Shown here one piece after another: positions 8,115 to 16,358 of a stretch of 64,000 bases of DNA (position 1 is the first letter of the stretch; every line of letters begins with the position of its first letter). A model generated the notes under the pieces. That model did not search any database. It had not been told where the DNA came from and saw only the letters and a program-made list of their open reading frames with translations. The stretch spans positions 62,001 through 126,000 of the forward strand of contig PALT01000015.1 in the NCBI GenBank assembly GCA_002706605.1, read 5' to 3'. The translations under genes were made by a program, and so were the position numbers. The DNA comes from Rhodovulum sp. GTDB lineage: Bacteria > Pseudomonadota > Alphaproteobacteria > Rhodobacterales > Rhodobacteraceae.

Positions 8115-8459
8115 TCAGAACGGCAGTTTCATATCCGCCGGCAGACCCAGACCTTCGGTCAGTTTCTGCATTTCCTCGTGGCTTTTCTCGGCCGCCTTTT
8201 GTTGTGCGTCCTTGATCGCCGCAAGGATCAGGTCCTCGGCCACCTCTTTCTCCGAGGGCACAAAGATGCTCTCGTCGATGCTGAGGCCGACCAGTTCGCC
8301 CTTGGCGGTGGCGGTTGCGGTCACCAGACCCGCGCCCGATTCACCGGTCACGGTGAGGGACGCCAGATCGTCCTGCAACTGACCCATTTTGCTTTGCATT
8401 TCCTGCGCGGCTTTCATCATCTTGGCCATGTCGCCAAGACCACCCAAACCTTTGAACAT
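8115..8459 (-). CDS. ebfC: YbaB/EbfC nucleoid-associated protein
   Basis: The 114-residue protein has the YbaB/EbfC signature: an N-terminal helix rich in Met and Lys ([22 protein letters not shown]), a central sheet ([18 protein letters not shown]) and a C-terminal helix ([19 protein letters not shown]). Such proteins bind DNA as dimers. The start is ATG 8459 with AGGAGAG upstream. It lies between dnaX (14-base gap) and recR (7-base gap) and is presumably co-transcribed with them. Confidence 0.95.
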   Translation of the reverse strand: MFKGLGGLGDMAKMMKAAQEMQSKMGQLQDDLASLTVTGESGAGLVTATATAKGELVGLSIDESIFVPSEKEVAEDLILAAIKDAQQKAAEKSHEEMQKLTEGLGLPADMKLPF

Positions 8460-8473
8460 CGGTCTCTCCTAGA

Positions 8474-10228
8474 TTAGCTGTCCTCGAAAGGATCCCATTC
8501 GTCGTCCACCTCGGGCAGGGCTTCGGCGGCTGCGACTTTGGCCATCTCTTCTTTGGATTTGATGGCCTCAAATGTTGCATTCGGAAAAGACAAAAGAACT
8601 GCCTGTACTAAAGGGTGCTCTTTGGCCTTTTCCACCTTTTCCAGATGGGCGGCGTTTTTCAACTCGTCTATGGTTTTGCCGCCGCCTGTGTTTGTGACCG
8701 ATACCCCCCAACGTACACCAGTCCACGTTTTCAGATTCTGCGCTAAACGTGTTGCCAGGTCTGGCGCTGCCTTCGGGGTTGGCTGAAACTCAATCCGACC
8801 GGGTCGGTAGCTGACGAGGCGAAGGTTTGCCTCAACTTCGAACTGCAACGCGCCATCGCGATGATGTTTGATTAGCTCAACCACCTTGTCGAATGTCGGA
8901 TAGTGGGCAAGGCTGGCCACGGTCTCTTGGGCCAGTGCCGCCATCGGCGCGCCACCACCGCCACCGCTGGGCGCGCTGTGCATGGCCGGTGAATGGGTCA
9001 TGCCGCCGCCGCCCATGGGCGCACCGGCGCCGCCGCCCGGACCGCTTGGCATTGGCGGGGGCGGGGTGTCCTGAAGTTTGCGCACCAAATCCTCGGGCGA
9101 GGGCAGGGTCGAGATATGCGTCAAACGGATGATCGCCATTTCGGCGGCCATCATGGCGTTCGGGGCCATCGCGACCTCTTCGAGCGCCTTGAGCAGCATT
9201 TGCCACATGCGCGTCATCGCCCGCATCGGCAGCTTTTCCGCCATCGACAGCCCGCGCGCGCGCTCATCCGGCGATACGGTCGGGTCCTCGGCGGCCTCGG
9301 GGGTGATCTTGATCACGCTGATCCAATGGGTGATCTCGGCCAGATCGCGCAGCACCGCCATCGGGTCGGCCCCGTCAGCATATTGCGCGGACAGTTCCGA
9401 CAGCGCGCCCGCCGCGTCGCCGGCCATGATCATGTCATAAAGGTCCAGAACACGACCGCGATCCGCCAGACCCAGCATCGCGCGCACCTGTTCGGCGGTG
9501 GTTTCACCGGCCCCGTGCGAAATCGCCTGATCCAGCAGGCTCATCGCGTCGCGCACCGATCCCTCGGCCGCGCGGGTGATCAGGGCAAGCGCATCGGTGG
9601 CGATCTCGGCGCCCTCAAGGCCCGCGATTTTGCGCAGGTGGGCGATCATCACCTCGGGCTCAATCCGGCGCAAATCGAACCGTTGGCACCGCGACAGAAC
9701 CGTCACCGGCACCTTGCGGATTTCGGTGGTGGCAAAGATGAATTTGACGTGGGCGGGCGGTTCTTCGAGCGTCTTCAGCAGCGCGTTGAACGCGCTGGTC
9801 GACAGCATGTGAACCTCATCGATGATGTAGATTTTATAGCGGGCACTGGCCGCGCGGTAATGGACGCTGTCGATGATTTCGCGGATGTCGCCCACACCGG
9901 TGCGCGATGCGGCGTCCATTTCCATCACGTCGACATGGCGGCCCTCGGCGATGGCGACGCAATGCTCGCAAACACCGCAGGGATCCGTGGTCGGCCCGCC
10001 GTTTCCATCCGCCCCGATACAGTTCATGCCCTTGGAAATAATCCGTGCCGTGGTGGTTTTGCCCGTCCCGCGGATACCGGTCATGATGAACGCCTGCGCA
10101 ATCCGGTCGGCGGCAAAGGCGTTTTTCAGGGTGCGCACCATGGCCTCTTGGCCGATCAGATCGACAAAGGTCGCCGGACGGTATTTGCGGGCGAGTACCT
10201 GATAGCCTTGGTCGTTGGTGTCGGTCAT
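8474..10228 (-). CDS. dnaX: DNA polymerase III subunits gamma and tau
   Basis: The start is placed at ATG 10228 (MTDTNDQGYQVLARKYRP), the normal family start; the frame stays open 41 codons further upstream. The 584-residue protein has a Walker A GIRGTGKT at residues 51-58, zinc-binding cysteines at 70, 84, 87 and 90, the Walker B/sensor region DEVHMLS and the arginine finger SRC. These define the AAA+ clamp-loader ATPase. A Gly/Pro/Met-rich linker (about residues 390-420) leads to the tau-specific C-terminal part. I saw no obvious poly-A slippery site, but I did not examine frameshifting in detail. The SRP RNA lies about 110 bases upstream on the same strand. Confidence 0.97.
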   Translation of the reverse strand: MTDTNDQGYQVLARKYRPATFVDLIGQEAMVRTLKNAFAADRIAQAFIMTGIRGTGKTTTARIISKGMNCIGADGNGGPTTDPCGVCEHCVAIAEGRHVDVMEMDAASRTGVGDIREIIDSVHYRAASARYKIYIIDEVHMLSTSAFNALLKTLEEPPAHVKFIFATTEIRKVPVTVLSRCQRFDLRRIEPEVMIAHLRKIAGLEGAEIATDALALITRAAEGSVRDAMSLLDQAISHGAGETTAEQVRAMLGLADRGRVLDLYDMIMAGDAAGALSELSAQYADGADPMAVLRDLAEITHWISVIKITPEAAEDPTVSPDERARGLSMAEKLPMRAMTRMWQMLLKALEEVAMAPNAMMAAEMAIIRLTHISTLPSPEDLVRKLQDTPPPPMPSGPGGGAGAPMGGGGMTHSPAMHSAPSGGGGGAPMAALAQETVASLAHYPTFDKVVELIKHHRDGALQFEVEANLRLVSYRPGRIEFQPTPKAAPDLATRLAQNLKTWTGVRWGVSVTNTGGGKTIDELKNAAHLEKVEKAKEHPLVQAVLLSFPNATFEAIKSKEEMAKVAAAEALPEVDDEWDPFEDS

Positions 10229-10337
10229 GGGGGCCTGTTCACTATGCTTGGCGCAAAGGTAAAGCGATGCCATGCGGACGTCCACCGCAATCATCGGGCG
10301 GGCGCAAGAAGGTGTCACAGATGTAGGGGGATAAGGT

Positions 10338-10431
10338 GAGAGGCTGGACAACGACCCAAGCGGGGCTCGTTACGGCTGCTTCCTTCCGGACCTGACCGGG
10401 TTGGCGAGGTGCCTGCCCGCGCCAACCTCTC
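10338..10431 (-). ncRNA. ffs: Bacterial signal recognition particle RNA (4.5S type)
   Basis: The minus strand contains the invariant SRP domain IV core GGTCAGGTCCGGAAGGAAGC plus AGCC (10396-10373). The flanks pair over about 94 bases: 5' GAGAGGTTGG (10431-10422) with 3' CCAGCCTCTC (10347-10338), giving a long hairpin. It binds Ffh for co-translational membrane targeting. It lies between a HAD gene and dnaX. From memory this ffs-dnaX neighbourhood is common in alphaproteobacteria. Ends are set by the terminal pairing and may be off by a few bases. Confidence 0.95.
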
Positions 10432-10471
10432 GAGGGCCGATATAGGCCCCGCGTGCCGGATTCGCAAGGCC

Positions 10472-11110
10472 CTAGGGAATCAGCCCTGCCAAACGCGCAC
10501 CGGTCATGATGTCCTCGGCCACGTGATGGGCCAGATCGGTTTGCGGCGCGGACATGTCGGGGACCTGCACCACGCGCATACCGGCGGCATGGGCGGCACG
10601 CACGCCTGTGTCGCTGTCTTCAAACACCAGACAATCGGCGGGCGACACGTTCAGCAGGTTTGCCGCCCGCAAATAGGGTTCGGGAGCCGGTTTCGGCGCG
10701 CTCACGTCGTCAAAGCCGACCAGAATGTCGAACCGGTGCCGGATACCCGCCCCATCCAATTTCGCCCACGCGCGTTTGGTGTGGCTGGACGTGGCGATGG
10801 CGCGCGCGACGTTCATCCCATCCAGCAGGTCCAACAGTTCCCCAACACGCGGGCGCAGGGAAATCCCACCGGCAAAGGCGCGTTCGCACGAGGCCTGCCA
10901 ACGGCGGTCAAGCTCTGCGCGGTCAAAATCGCCAAGGCGTTCGCGCAGGCGCTGTTCGCCCGTGATCTGATCAATTCCGACCAGTGACAGGAAAAACTCA
11001 TGCGGCAGGTCATAGCCCATTTCCGCACAGGCCTCGGCCCCCGCCATCAACGCGACCCTCTCGGTATCCAAGAGCAGCCCGTCCATATCGAAAATCACGG
11101 CCTTATACAT
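10472..11110 (-). CDS. HAD-superfamily phosphatase/phosphoglucomutase-like hydrolase (subfamily IA)
   Basis: The 212-residue protein begins MYKAVIFDMDGLLLDTERV, containing the HAD nucleophile motif DMDGLLLDT. It has motif II (IATSSHTKR), the motif III lysine in APKPAPEPYLRAA, and motif IV (VFEDSDTG). The helical cap between motifs I and II is that of the beta-phosphoglucomutase/phosphatase group. The start is ATG 11110 with GGGGGA upstream; a TTG eight codons earlier is the alternative. Substrate specificity cannot be assigned. It is followed by the SRP RNA and preceded, 33 bases away, by the cpdB-like gene on the same strand. Confidence 0.88.
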   Translation of the reverse strand: MYKAVIFDMDGLLLDTERVALMAGAEACAEMGYDLPHEFFLSLVGIDQITGEQRLRERLGDFDRAELDRRWQASCERAFAGGISLRPRVGELLDLLDGMNVARAIATSSHTKRAWAKLDGAGIRHRFDILVGFDDVSAPKPAPEPYLRAANLLNVSPADCLVFEDSDTGVRAAHAAGMRVVQVPDMSAPQTDLAHHVAEDIMTGARLAGLIP

Positions 11111-11143
11111 CGCGTCCCCCGTCGGTTCCGCCAATCTATAGCG

Positions 11144-13054
11144 TCACAGATAGAGGCGGAACCAGTGGAAACCGTCCTCACCCGCGCCGGTGTGATCGAC
11201 GCGCAGATGGTCCAGATCATCCAGATGCGCGGCGGCCTTGGGGCCCGATTGGAACAGGACACTGGTGTCCGGCAGGGGGGCAAAGGACCACGGCGGCGGG
11301 GCGGGCAGGGTGATGTCAGGGTGTTCGGTGATATAGCGGATCAGGATGTCGCGGTTGGTATCGGGGCCTTCAAAAACGATGTTGCGCCCGTTTGCGCCCG
11401 CGAAATTCCCGCCCCCGTTCGCGCGATAGCTGTTGGTCGCGATGATGAACCGGTCGCTGTCCTGAACAAGATGCCCGTCGTGACGCAGGTCCACGATGCG
11501 CCGGGCCGTCGGGTGCTCTAGATGGCCCTCAAACGCGGTGAACTTGTTGGGTTGGCTGATGTCGATCTGATAGGTCAGCCCCTCAATCAGGTCGAAATTA
11601 TAGCTGGGGAAATTGGGGTTCAGAAGGCGTTGATCCTTTTCCCCCCGCGTGATCGTGTTGAACAGGCTGGCGCTGCGCTCTAGCCAATCGCGCAGGTCCG
11701 CGCCGGTGATGTCAATCGCGCGGATCGTGTTGGGGTAGAGGTACAGGTCCGCCACATGCCGGATCGACAGGGGACCTGCGGGCACGTCGGTATAGTACTC
11801 CGGCCCCCCGCGTCCGCCGCATTTGAACGGCGATGCGGCGGCCAGCACCGGCAAATCCGCCAGAGGCCCACCGGCCAGAGCGGTTTCCACATACCATTTC
11901 TGGGCCAGCGCGGCCAAACGCACGGACCGGTCCGGGGTAATCGTTGCGAAATAGCTGTGCATTGGGACCTGTGTGCGCCCCACCGGTTGGCGGACAAAGT
12001 CGATGGTTTGCGCGTGGGGCGTTTCGATCAGGGACAGGATTGCAGGTTGTTCGGGCACTTTGGCCACCGAGGCCCCGCTGGTTTCGCGCTCGGAAATCGG
12101 GTGGACGGCGGTTTCAAACTCGGCCACGTGCCAGCCCGCGTCGTCACGGCGCAAAGACAGGTCAATCACGCCGACATGCGACCCCCAGAACCCCGCCATC
12201 ACGGCGGGCGTGCCGTGCAGCGTGCCCCGAACGGGGTCAACGACCGAACAGGGGGCGAAATCGCTGCCGGGAAAGGTCAGATGCTGATGCCCGCACAGAA
12301 CCGCGTCGATCCCGTCAATCGCGGCCAGCGGGATCGCGGCGTTTTCCATCATCGGATGCGGGGCCGTTTCCGACAGGCCGGAATGGCACAGGGCGATCAC
12401 CACATCGGCCCCGTTTTCGCGCATATGCGGCACATAGGCGGCGGCGGTCTCAAGGATATCGCGGGTGTGCAGATGGCCCTCTAGGTGGCGACGCTCCCAC
12501 TGCATGATCTGGGGCGGGATGAACCCGATGATGCCGATGCGGATCGGATGCATCTTGCCCGCGCCGTCGGTGATCTGGCGATCCAGCATCGCAAAGGGCG
12601 GGCAATAGGGCGTATCGGTCAGGGGCGTGTCGCCCAGATCGCGCACCAGATTGGCCAGAACAAAGGGAAAGGTCGCGCCCTGTAGGCTCTGCTCCAGAAA
12701 CGGCAGGCCATAGTTGAATTCGTGATTGCCCAGCGTGCCGCCGTCATACCCCAGTATATTCATTGCTGCGATCATTGGGTGGATCGGGGCCTGATCCGCC
12801 TCAAACGCCAGATAATCGCCCAGCGGATTGCCTTGCAGAAAATCCCCGTTGTCCAGCAATACCGAATTGCGCGCCCCCGCCCGAAGATCGCCTATCAGAC
12901 TGGCCGCACGCGACAGGCCCACGGTCTGGGACGCCTTGTCGGCATAGTAGTCGTACCCGCGCACATGCATATGCAGGTCGGTTGTTTCTAAAATGCGCAG
13001 GTGCGCTTCATTTTTGTGTGGGCGACTTGAAAATCGGTGCAAAGGGGGCAACAA
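11144..13054 (-). CDS. cpdB: 2',3'-cyclic-nucleotide 2'-phosphodiesterase/3'-nucleotidase, CpdB-like
   Basis: The 636-residue protein is a metallophosphoesterase fused to a 5'-nucleotidase C-terminal domain. Metal-binding motifs are visible in order: TTDLHMH (about residue 25), LLDNGDFLQGN, GNHEFNYG, CHSG and GHQH. The C-terminal domain has FNTITRGEKD and ATNSYRANGGGNF, the substrate-binding loops of CpdB. It should hydrolyse cyclic 2',3'-nucleotides and 3'-nucleotides. No signal peptide precedes the catalytic domain and the best in-frame starts are TTG codons at 13054. Either the enzyme is cytosolic or the start is unusual; CpdB of E. coli is periplasmic. Confidence 0.9.
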   Translation of the reverse strand: MLPPLHRFSSRPHKNEAHLRILETTDLHMHVRGYDYYADKASQTVGLSRAASLIGDLRAGARNSVLLDNGDFLQGNPLGDYLAFEADQAPIHPMIAAMNILGYDGGTLGNHEFNYGLPFLEQSLQGATFPFVLANLVRDLGDTPLTDTPYCPPFAMLDRQITDGAGKMHPIRIGIIGFIPPQIMQWERRHLEGHLHTRDILETAAAYVPHMRENGADVVIALCHSGLSETAPHPMMENAAIPLAAIDGIDAVLCGHQHLTFPGSDFAPCSVVDPVRGTLHGTPAVMAGFWGSHVGVIDLSLRRDDAGWHVAEFETAVHPISERETSGASVAKVPEQPAILSLIETPHAQTIDFVRQPVGRTQVPMHSYFATITPDRSVRLAALAQKWYVETALAGGPLADLPVLAAASPFKCGGRGGPEYYTDVPAGPLSIRHVADLYLYPNTIRAIDITGADLRDWLERSASLFNTITRGEKDQRLLNPNFPSYNFDLIEGLTYQIDISQPNKFTAFEGHLEHPTARRIVDLRHDGHLVQDSDRFIIATNSYRANGGGNFAGANGRNIVFEGPDTNRDILIRYITEHPDITLPAPPPWSFAPLPDTSVLFQSGPKAAAHLDDLDHLRVDHTGAGEDGFHWFRLYL

Positions 13055-13206
13055 ATCTCTCGGGCAAATGGGGCGATAAAAAGCGTCAAAAAATATATTT
13101 GTAATGTAACACGATTAATGACCGCGCACGGGGCTGAGGGAAACCATTCAAAGGTTAATTTCACGGTTCTGTGATCGCCGTCATTTTTCGGCAACGGTAT
13201 TGTTAA

Positions 13207-13224
13207 CGTTAATAAAAATTAACG
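13207..13224. promoter_or_regulatory. Inverted repeat in the nudC upstream region, operator candidate
   Basis: CGTTAAT and ATTAACG form a perfect 7-bp inverted repeat around AAAA, in a locally AT-rich stretch 36 bases before the nudC start. No regulator could be matched to it. Confidence 0.4.
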
Positions 13225-13259
13225 GATCGGGAGCGATCTGTGTGTGAGGAGAGAGCGCG

Positions 13260-14228
13260 ATGCGAGACGCGGAAACGGTGACCTTTGGCGGATCGGGCTT
13301 GGATCGTGCGGCGGAACTGCGCGGGGATCAGGACGCGCTGAACCGGTTGATGCACAACGGACGGGCGCAAATTCTGGTTCTTTGGCGGGGCAAGCCGATG
13401 CTGATGGGCGCGGACCGCGATGCGCTGGGCGTGGTTGGGCCGGAACACATTTCCGTGGTGGATCGTCTGGAGCGCGCGGTGTTTTTGGGCCGCAAGGACG
13501 CCGAGACCGGCTATTTCGCCATCGACATTTCCGATTGGGAGCCGCCCGAGACGCCGGAAACCCTTGGGGCCTTCGTTGACCACAGCGAACAGATCCATCC
13601 CGACTTTCCCGCCGATTTCGCGCTGGTTGAGCTGCGTGGCGCAATGGGGCGTCTGTCGCCGCGTGACGCGGAGCTGGCCGCAACCGCGCGTGGCATTCTG
13701 GGCTGGCACCAGAGCCACGGGTTCTGTGCGCGCTGTGGGGCGAAATCCGCCCTGTCCATGGCCGGTTGGCAGAGCACCTGTCCCGCCTGTGGCACGCATC
13801 ATTTCCCGCGCACCGATCCGGTTGTGATCATGTTGATCACGCATAGAAATTCGGTCCTGCTTGGCCGTTCGCACGGGTGGCCCGAGGGGATGTATTCCCT
13901 GTTGGCGGGGTTCATTGAGCCCGGCGAGACGATTGAGGCGGCGGTCCGGCGCGAGGTTTTTGAGGAGGCGGGCGTTCAGGTCGGCGCGGTGGATTACCTC
14001 GCGTCGCAACCGTGGCCCTTTCCCAGCAGTCTGATGATGGGCTGTCACGGGCAGGCGACCAGCAAGGACATCACCATCGACCCCGAAGAGATCGAGGATG
14101 CCCTCTGGATTTCACGCGAAGAGATGATGCGCGTCTTTGCGGGTGAACATCCGACGATCAAACCGTCGCGCAAAGGGTCGATTGCGCATTTTTTGATGCA
14201 GAAATGGCTAGCCGATCAGCTTGATTGA
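13260..14228 (+). CDS. nudC: NADH pyrophosphatase / NAD-capped RNA decapping hydrolase NudC
   Basis: The 322-residue protein starts at ATG 13260 behind GAGGAGAG. It has the four-cysteine zinc motif of NudC (FCARCGAKS and CPACG, about residues 156-178), a Nudix box (GFIEPGETIEAAVRREVFEE plus AG, near residue 217) and the NADH-specific SQPWPFPSS array after it. It should split NADH to NMNH and AMP and can remove NAD caps from RNA. An N-terminal NUDIX-like domain of about 140 residues is present, as in the family. The next gene begins 35 bases downstream. Confidence 0.96.
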   Translation: MRDAETVTFGGSGLDRAAELRGDQDALNRLMHNGRAQILVLWRGKPMLMGADRDALGVVGPEHISVVDRLERAVFLGRKDAETGYFAIDISDWEPPETPETLGAFVDHSEQIHPDFPADFALVELRGAMGRLSPRDAELAATARGILGWHQSHGFCARCGAKSALSMAGWQSTCPACGTHHFPRTDPVVIMLITHRNSVLLGRSHGWPEGMYSLLAGFIEPGETIEAAVRREVFEEAGVQVGAVDYLASQPWPFPSSLMMGCHGQATSKDITIDPEEIEDALWISREEMMRVFAGEHPTIKPSRKGSIAHFLMQKWLADQLD

Positions 14229-14263
14229 CGTTTCTCCGGTAACAGGGCACATCTTGGGGTAAG

Positions 14264-14713
14264 ATGAAGTTTTCGACACGCGAAGATATCTCGGCACCAA
14301 TCGAACAGGTCTATGACGCTCTGGTCGATTTCGATGCGTTTGAACGCGCCGTGCTGCGGCGGGGGCTGGACGCTGTGCGGGTGGACAACCTCGGCGCGCC
14401 GGGCGTTGGGATGCAGTGGAAGAGCAAGTTCAAATTCCGCGGCAAACCCCGCAACATGATCAGTGAGGTCACCACGCTGGACCGGCCGGAACGGTTCGTG
14501 TTGACGTCGCAGGTGTCGGGATTGGACGCGGTTGTAAGTCTAGACCTGTTGGCCCTGTCCCCGCGCCAGACCCGCGTGTCTCTGGACGTTGAGATCAAGC
14601 CAACATCGCTGTCGTCGCGCTTGTTCCTGCAATCCCTGCGCCTTGCAAAAGCCGGTCTGAACCGGCGGTTCAAAAAGGGCTTTCACAAGTATCTGCACAG
14701 TACCGTCGGATAA
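14264..14713 (+). CDS. SRPBCC (START/Bet v 1-like) family protein
   Basis: The 149-residue protein starts KFSTREDISAPIEQVYDALVD. This is the opening strand and helix of the SRPBCC hydrophobic-pocket fold, and the protein ends in a long helix, RRFKKGFHKYLHSTVG. The fold binds lipids, polyketides or other hydrophobic ligands, but no catalytic residues or partner indicate the ligand here. It follows nudC by 35 bases on the same strand and may be co-transcribed. It is convergent with pheA, with 12 bases between the two stop codons. Confidence 0.75.
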   Translation: MKFSTREDISAPIEQVYDALVDFDAFERAVLRRGLDAVRVDNLGAPGVGMQWKSKFKFRGKPRNMISEVTTLDRPERFVLTSQVSGLDAVVSLDLLALSPRQTRVSLDVEIKPTSLSSRLFLQSLRLAKAGLNRRFKKGFHKYLHSTVG

Positions 14714-14725
14714 GACCCCCGCAGG

Positions 14726-15559
14726 TCAGATGCGTATCCGGTTGGTCGGATAAACGCCCAGCAGTTTGACGTTCGACGTGAAATAATCCAGCTCATCCAG
14801 CGCCAGTTTGACGTTGTGATCGTCGGGGTGCCCTTCGATGTCGGCGTAGAACTGGGTCGCGGTGAACGATCCGTCGACCATATAGCTCTCAAGCTTGGTC
14901 ATGTTGACGCCATTGGTCGCGAATCCCCCCATCGCCTTGTAGAGAGCGGCGGGAATATTGCGCACGCTGAAGACAAAGGTCGTCATCATCTTGCCCTCGC
15001 CACGGCGACTTAGGTCGGCCTCACGCGACATGATCAGGAACCGTGTGGTGTTTTTGTCATGGTCTTCGATGTGGCGGGCCAGAACGTCCAGACCATAGAT
15101 TTCACCAGCCAGTTCCGAAGCAAGGGCGGCCTGCGTCGGTTCACCGTCCTGTGCCACGATCTGGGCCGAGCCCGCCGTGTCCGCGCCCGTCACCGGCGCG
15201 ATACCGTGTTCGCGCAGGAACGACCGGCACTGACCCAGAAGAACCGTGTGACTCATCGCGGTTTTGACATCGCGCAGGGGCGTGCCCGGAACCGCTAAGA
15301 GGTTGATATGTACGCGAACAAAGGCCTCATCAATGATGTGCAGACCCGATTCCGGCAGTAGGTGATGGATGTCTGCCACCCGCCCGTAGGTCGAGTTTTC
15401 GACCGGCAGCATGCCCAGATCGGCGGTGCCGCTGCGCACGGCCTCGATCACGTCTTCAAAGGTCTTGCAGGGGAGGGCCTCATGATCGGGGCGGGCCTGA
15501 CGGCAGGCCTGATGGGAATAGGCGCCCAGTTCTCCTTGGAATGCGATTCTGCCGGTCAT
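14726..15559 (-). CDS. pheA: Prephenate dehydratase (monofunctional, with ACT domain)
   Basis: The start is ATG 15559 (MTGRIAFQGELGAYSHQACR) with GAGGG at good spacing. The frame is open further upstream but without a comparable ribosome site. The 277-residue enzyme has the dehydratase domain (LPVENSTYGRVADIHHLL, and the conserved Thr-Arg-Phe in KNTTRFLIM). A C-terminal ACT domain follows with the phenylalanine-binding segment NMTKLES. It makes phenylpyruvate from prephenate and is likely feedback-inhibited by phenylalanine. No chorismate mutase domain is fused to it. It is divergent from the cytochrome gene. Confidence 0.95.
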   Translation of the reverse strand: MTGRIAFQGELGAYSHQACRQARPDHEALPCKTFEDVIEAVRSGTADLGMLPVENSTYGRVADIHHLLPESGLHIIDEAFVRVHINLLAVPGTPLRDVKTAMSHTVLLGQCRSFLREHGIAPVTGADTAGSAQIVAQDGEPTQAALASELAGEIYGLDVLARHIEDHDKNTTRFLIMSREADLSRRGEGKMMTTFVFSVRNIPAALYKAMGGFATNGVNMTKLESYMVDGSFTATQFYADIEGHPDDHNVKLALDELDYFTSNVKLLGVYPTNRIRI

Positions 15560-15675
15560 CTTTTCCCTCACACTTTTCTTGGCCCAGTGGCGTCTGGTCG
15601 CGGTAAGTACACCTTGCATTATGATGATGGAAGCGGGTAGATAACCGCGAAATCGGGAGTAGATAGGATCGCGAC

Positions 15676-16197
15676 ATGTTCGACACAATGACCCTTACCA
15701 AGATCGTCGGCGGTTTTTGCGGCGCATTGCTGGTGTATTTGCTTGGGAACTGGGCGGGTGAAATCCTGTACCACACCGGTCCCGCAGGTCACGGCGACGA
15801 GCATACGGCTGGTTACGTGATTGAAACGGCTGGCTCGGAAGGTCCTGCCGAAGTGGTTGAAGAAATCTCGTTCGGCGAAGTCTTCGCCGCTGCGGACGCT
15901 GGCAAAGGCGAGCGCGTCTTCAACAAATGCAAAGCCTGCCACAAAATCGAAGATGGCGCGAACGGCACTGGTCCGCACCTGTTTGGTGTTGTGAACCGTC
16001 CGGTTGGCGCGGCTGATGGCTATGGTTACTCGGGCGCTCTGTCCGAAGTTGCCGAAGTTTGGACGCCTGAAACCCTGAACGAGTTCCTGGAAAACCCCAA
16101 AGGTTACGCACCGGGCACCTCGATGGGCTTCTCGGGTCTGGGCAAAATCGAAGACCGTGCAAACGTCATCGCCTATCTGGACTCGATCGGCGGCTAA
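15676..16197 (+). CDS. cycM: Membrane-anchored cytochrome c552 / c-y type
   Basis: The 173-residue protein has an uncleaved N-terminal membrane anchor (IVGGFCGALLVYLLGNWAG, about residues 10-28). A charged, glutamate-rich flexible linker follows, then a class I cytochrome c domain with the haem-binding CKACH near residue 86 and the methionine ligand in GTSMGF near residue 148. This plan matches cytochrome c552 of Paracoccus (CycM) and cytochrome c-y of Rhodobacter, which carry electrons from the bc1 complex to terminal oxidases. In this genome the cbb3 oxidase at 26.6 kb is a plausible acceptor. A clear terminator follows. Confidence 0.92.
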   Translation: MFDTMTLTKIVGGFCGALLVYLLGNWAGEILYHTGPAGHGDEHTAGYVIETAGSEGPAEVVEEISFGEVFAAADAGKGERVFNKCKACHKIEDGANGTGPHLFGVVNRPVGAADGYGYSGALSEVAEVWTPETLNEFLENPKGYAPGTSMGFSGLGKIEDRANVIAYLDSIGG

Positions 16198-16232
16198 CGC
16201 CAACGCGCGATAACGTACGCTTGATGAATTCA

Positions 16233-16266
16233 GGGGCCATCCCATGCGGGGTGGCCCTTTTCCTTT
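16233..16266 (+). terminator. Rho-independent terminator of the cytochrome gene
   Basis: GGGGCCATCCC pairs with GGGGTGGCCC around an ATGC loop (16234-16257). It is followed by TTTTCCTTT. Confidence 0.8.
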
Positions 16267-16358
16267 GGTTTGGCGGGGTTCTCACGGAATATCGTCTTGA
16301 ATAATGCCCCATCCGCCCCATAGCTTTAGTTAGGTAAACAAACACCGGGAGGATCGGG

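Noticed and set aside
10338-10431. Novel structured RNA upstream of dnaX
   Set aside because: The conserved domain IV core and terminal pairing identify it as ordinary SRP RNA.
13200-13225. CtrA-type site (TTAA-N7-TTAA) upstream of nudC
   Set aside because: TTAA words occur at 13203, 13209 and 13219, but none has the required N7 spacing.
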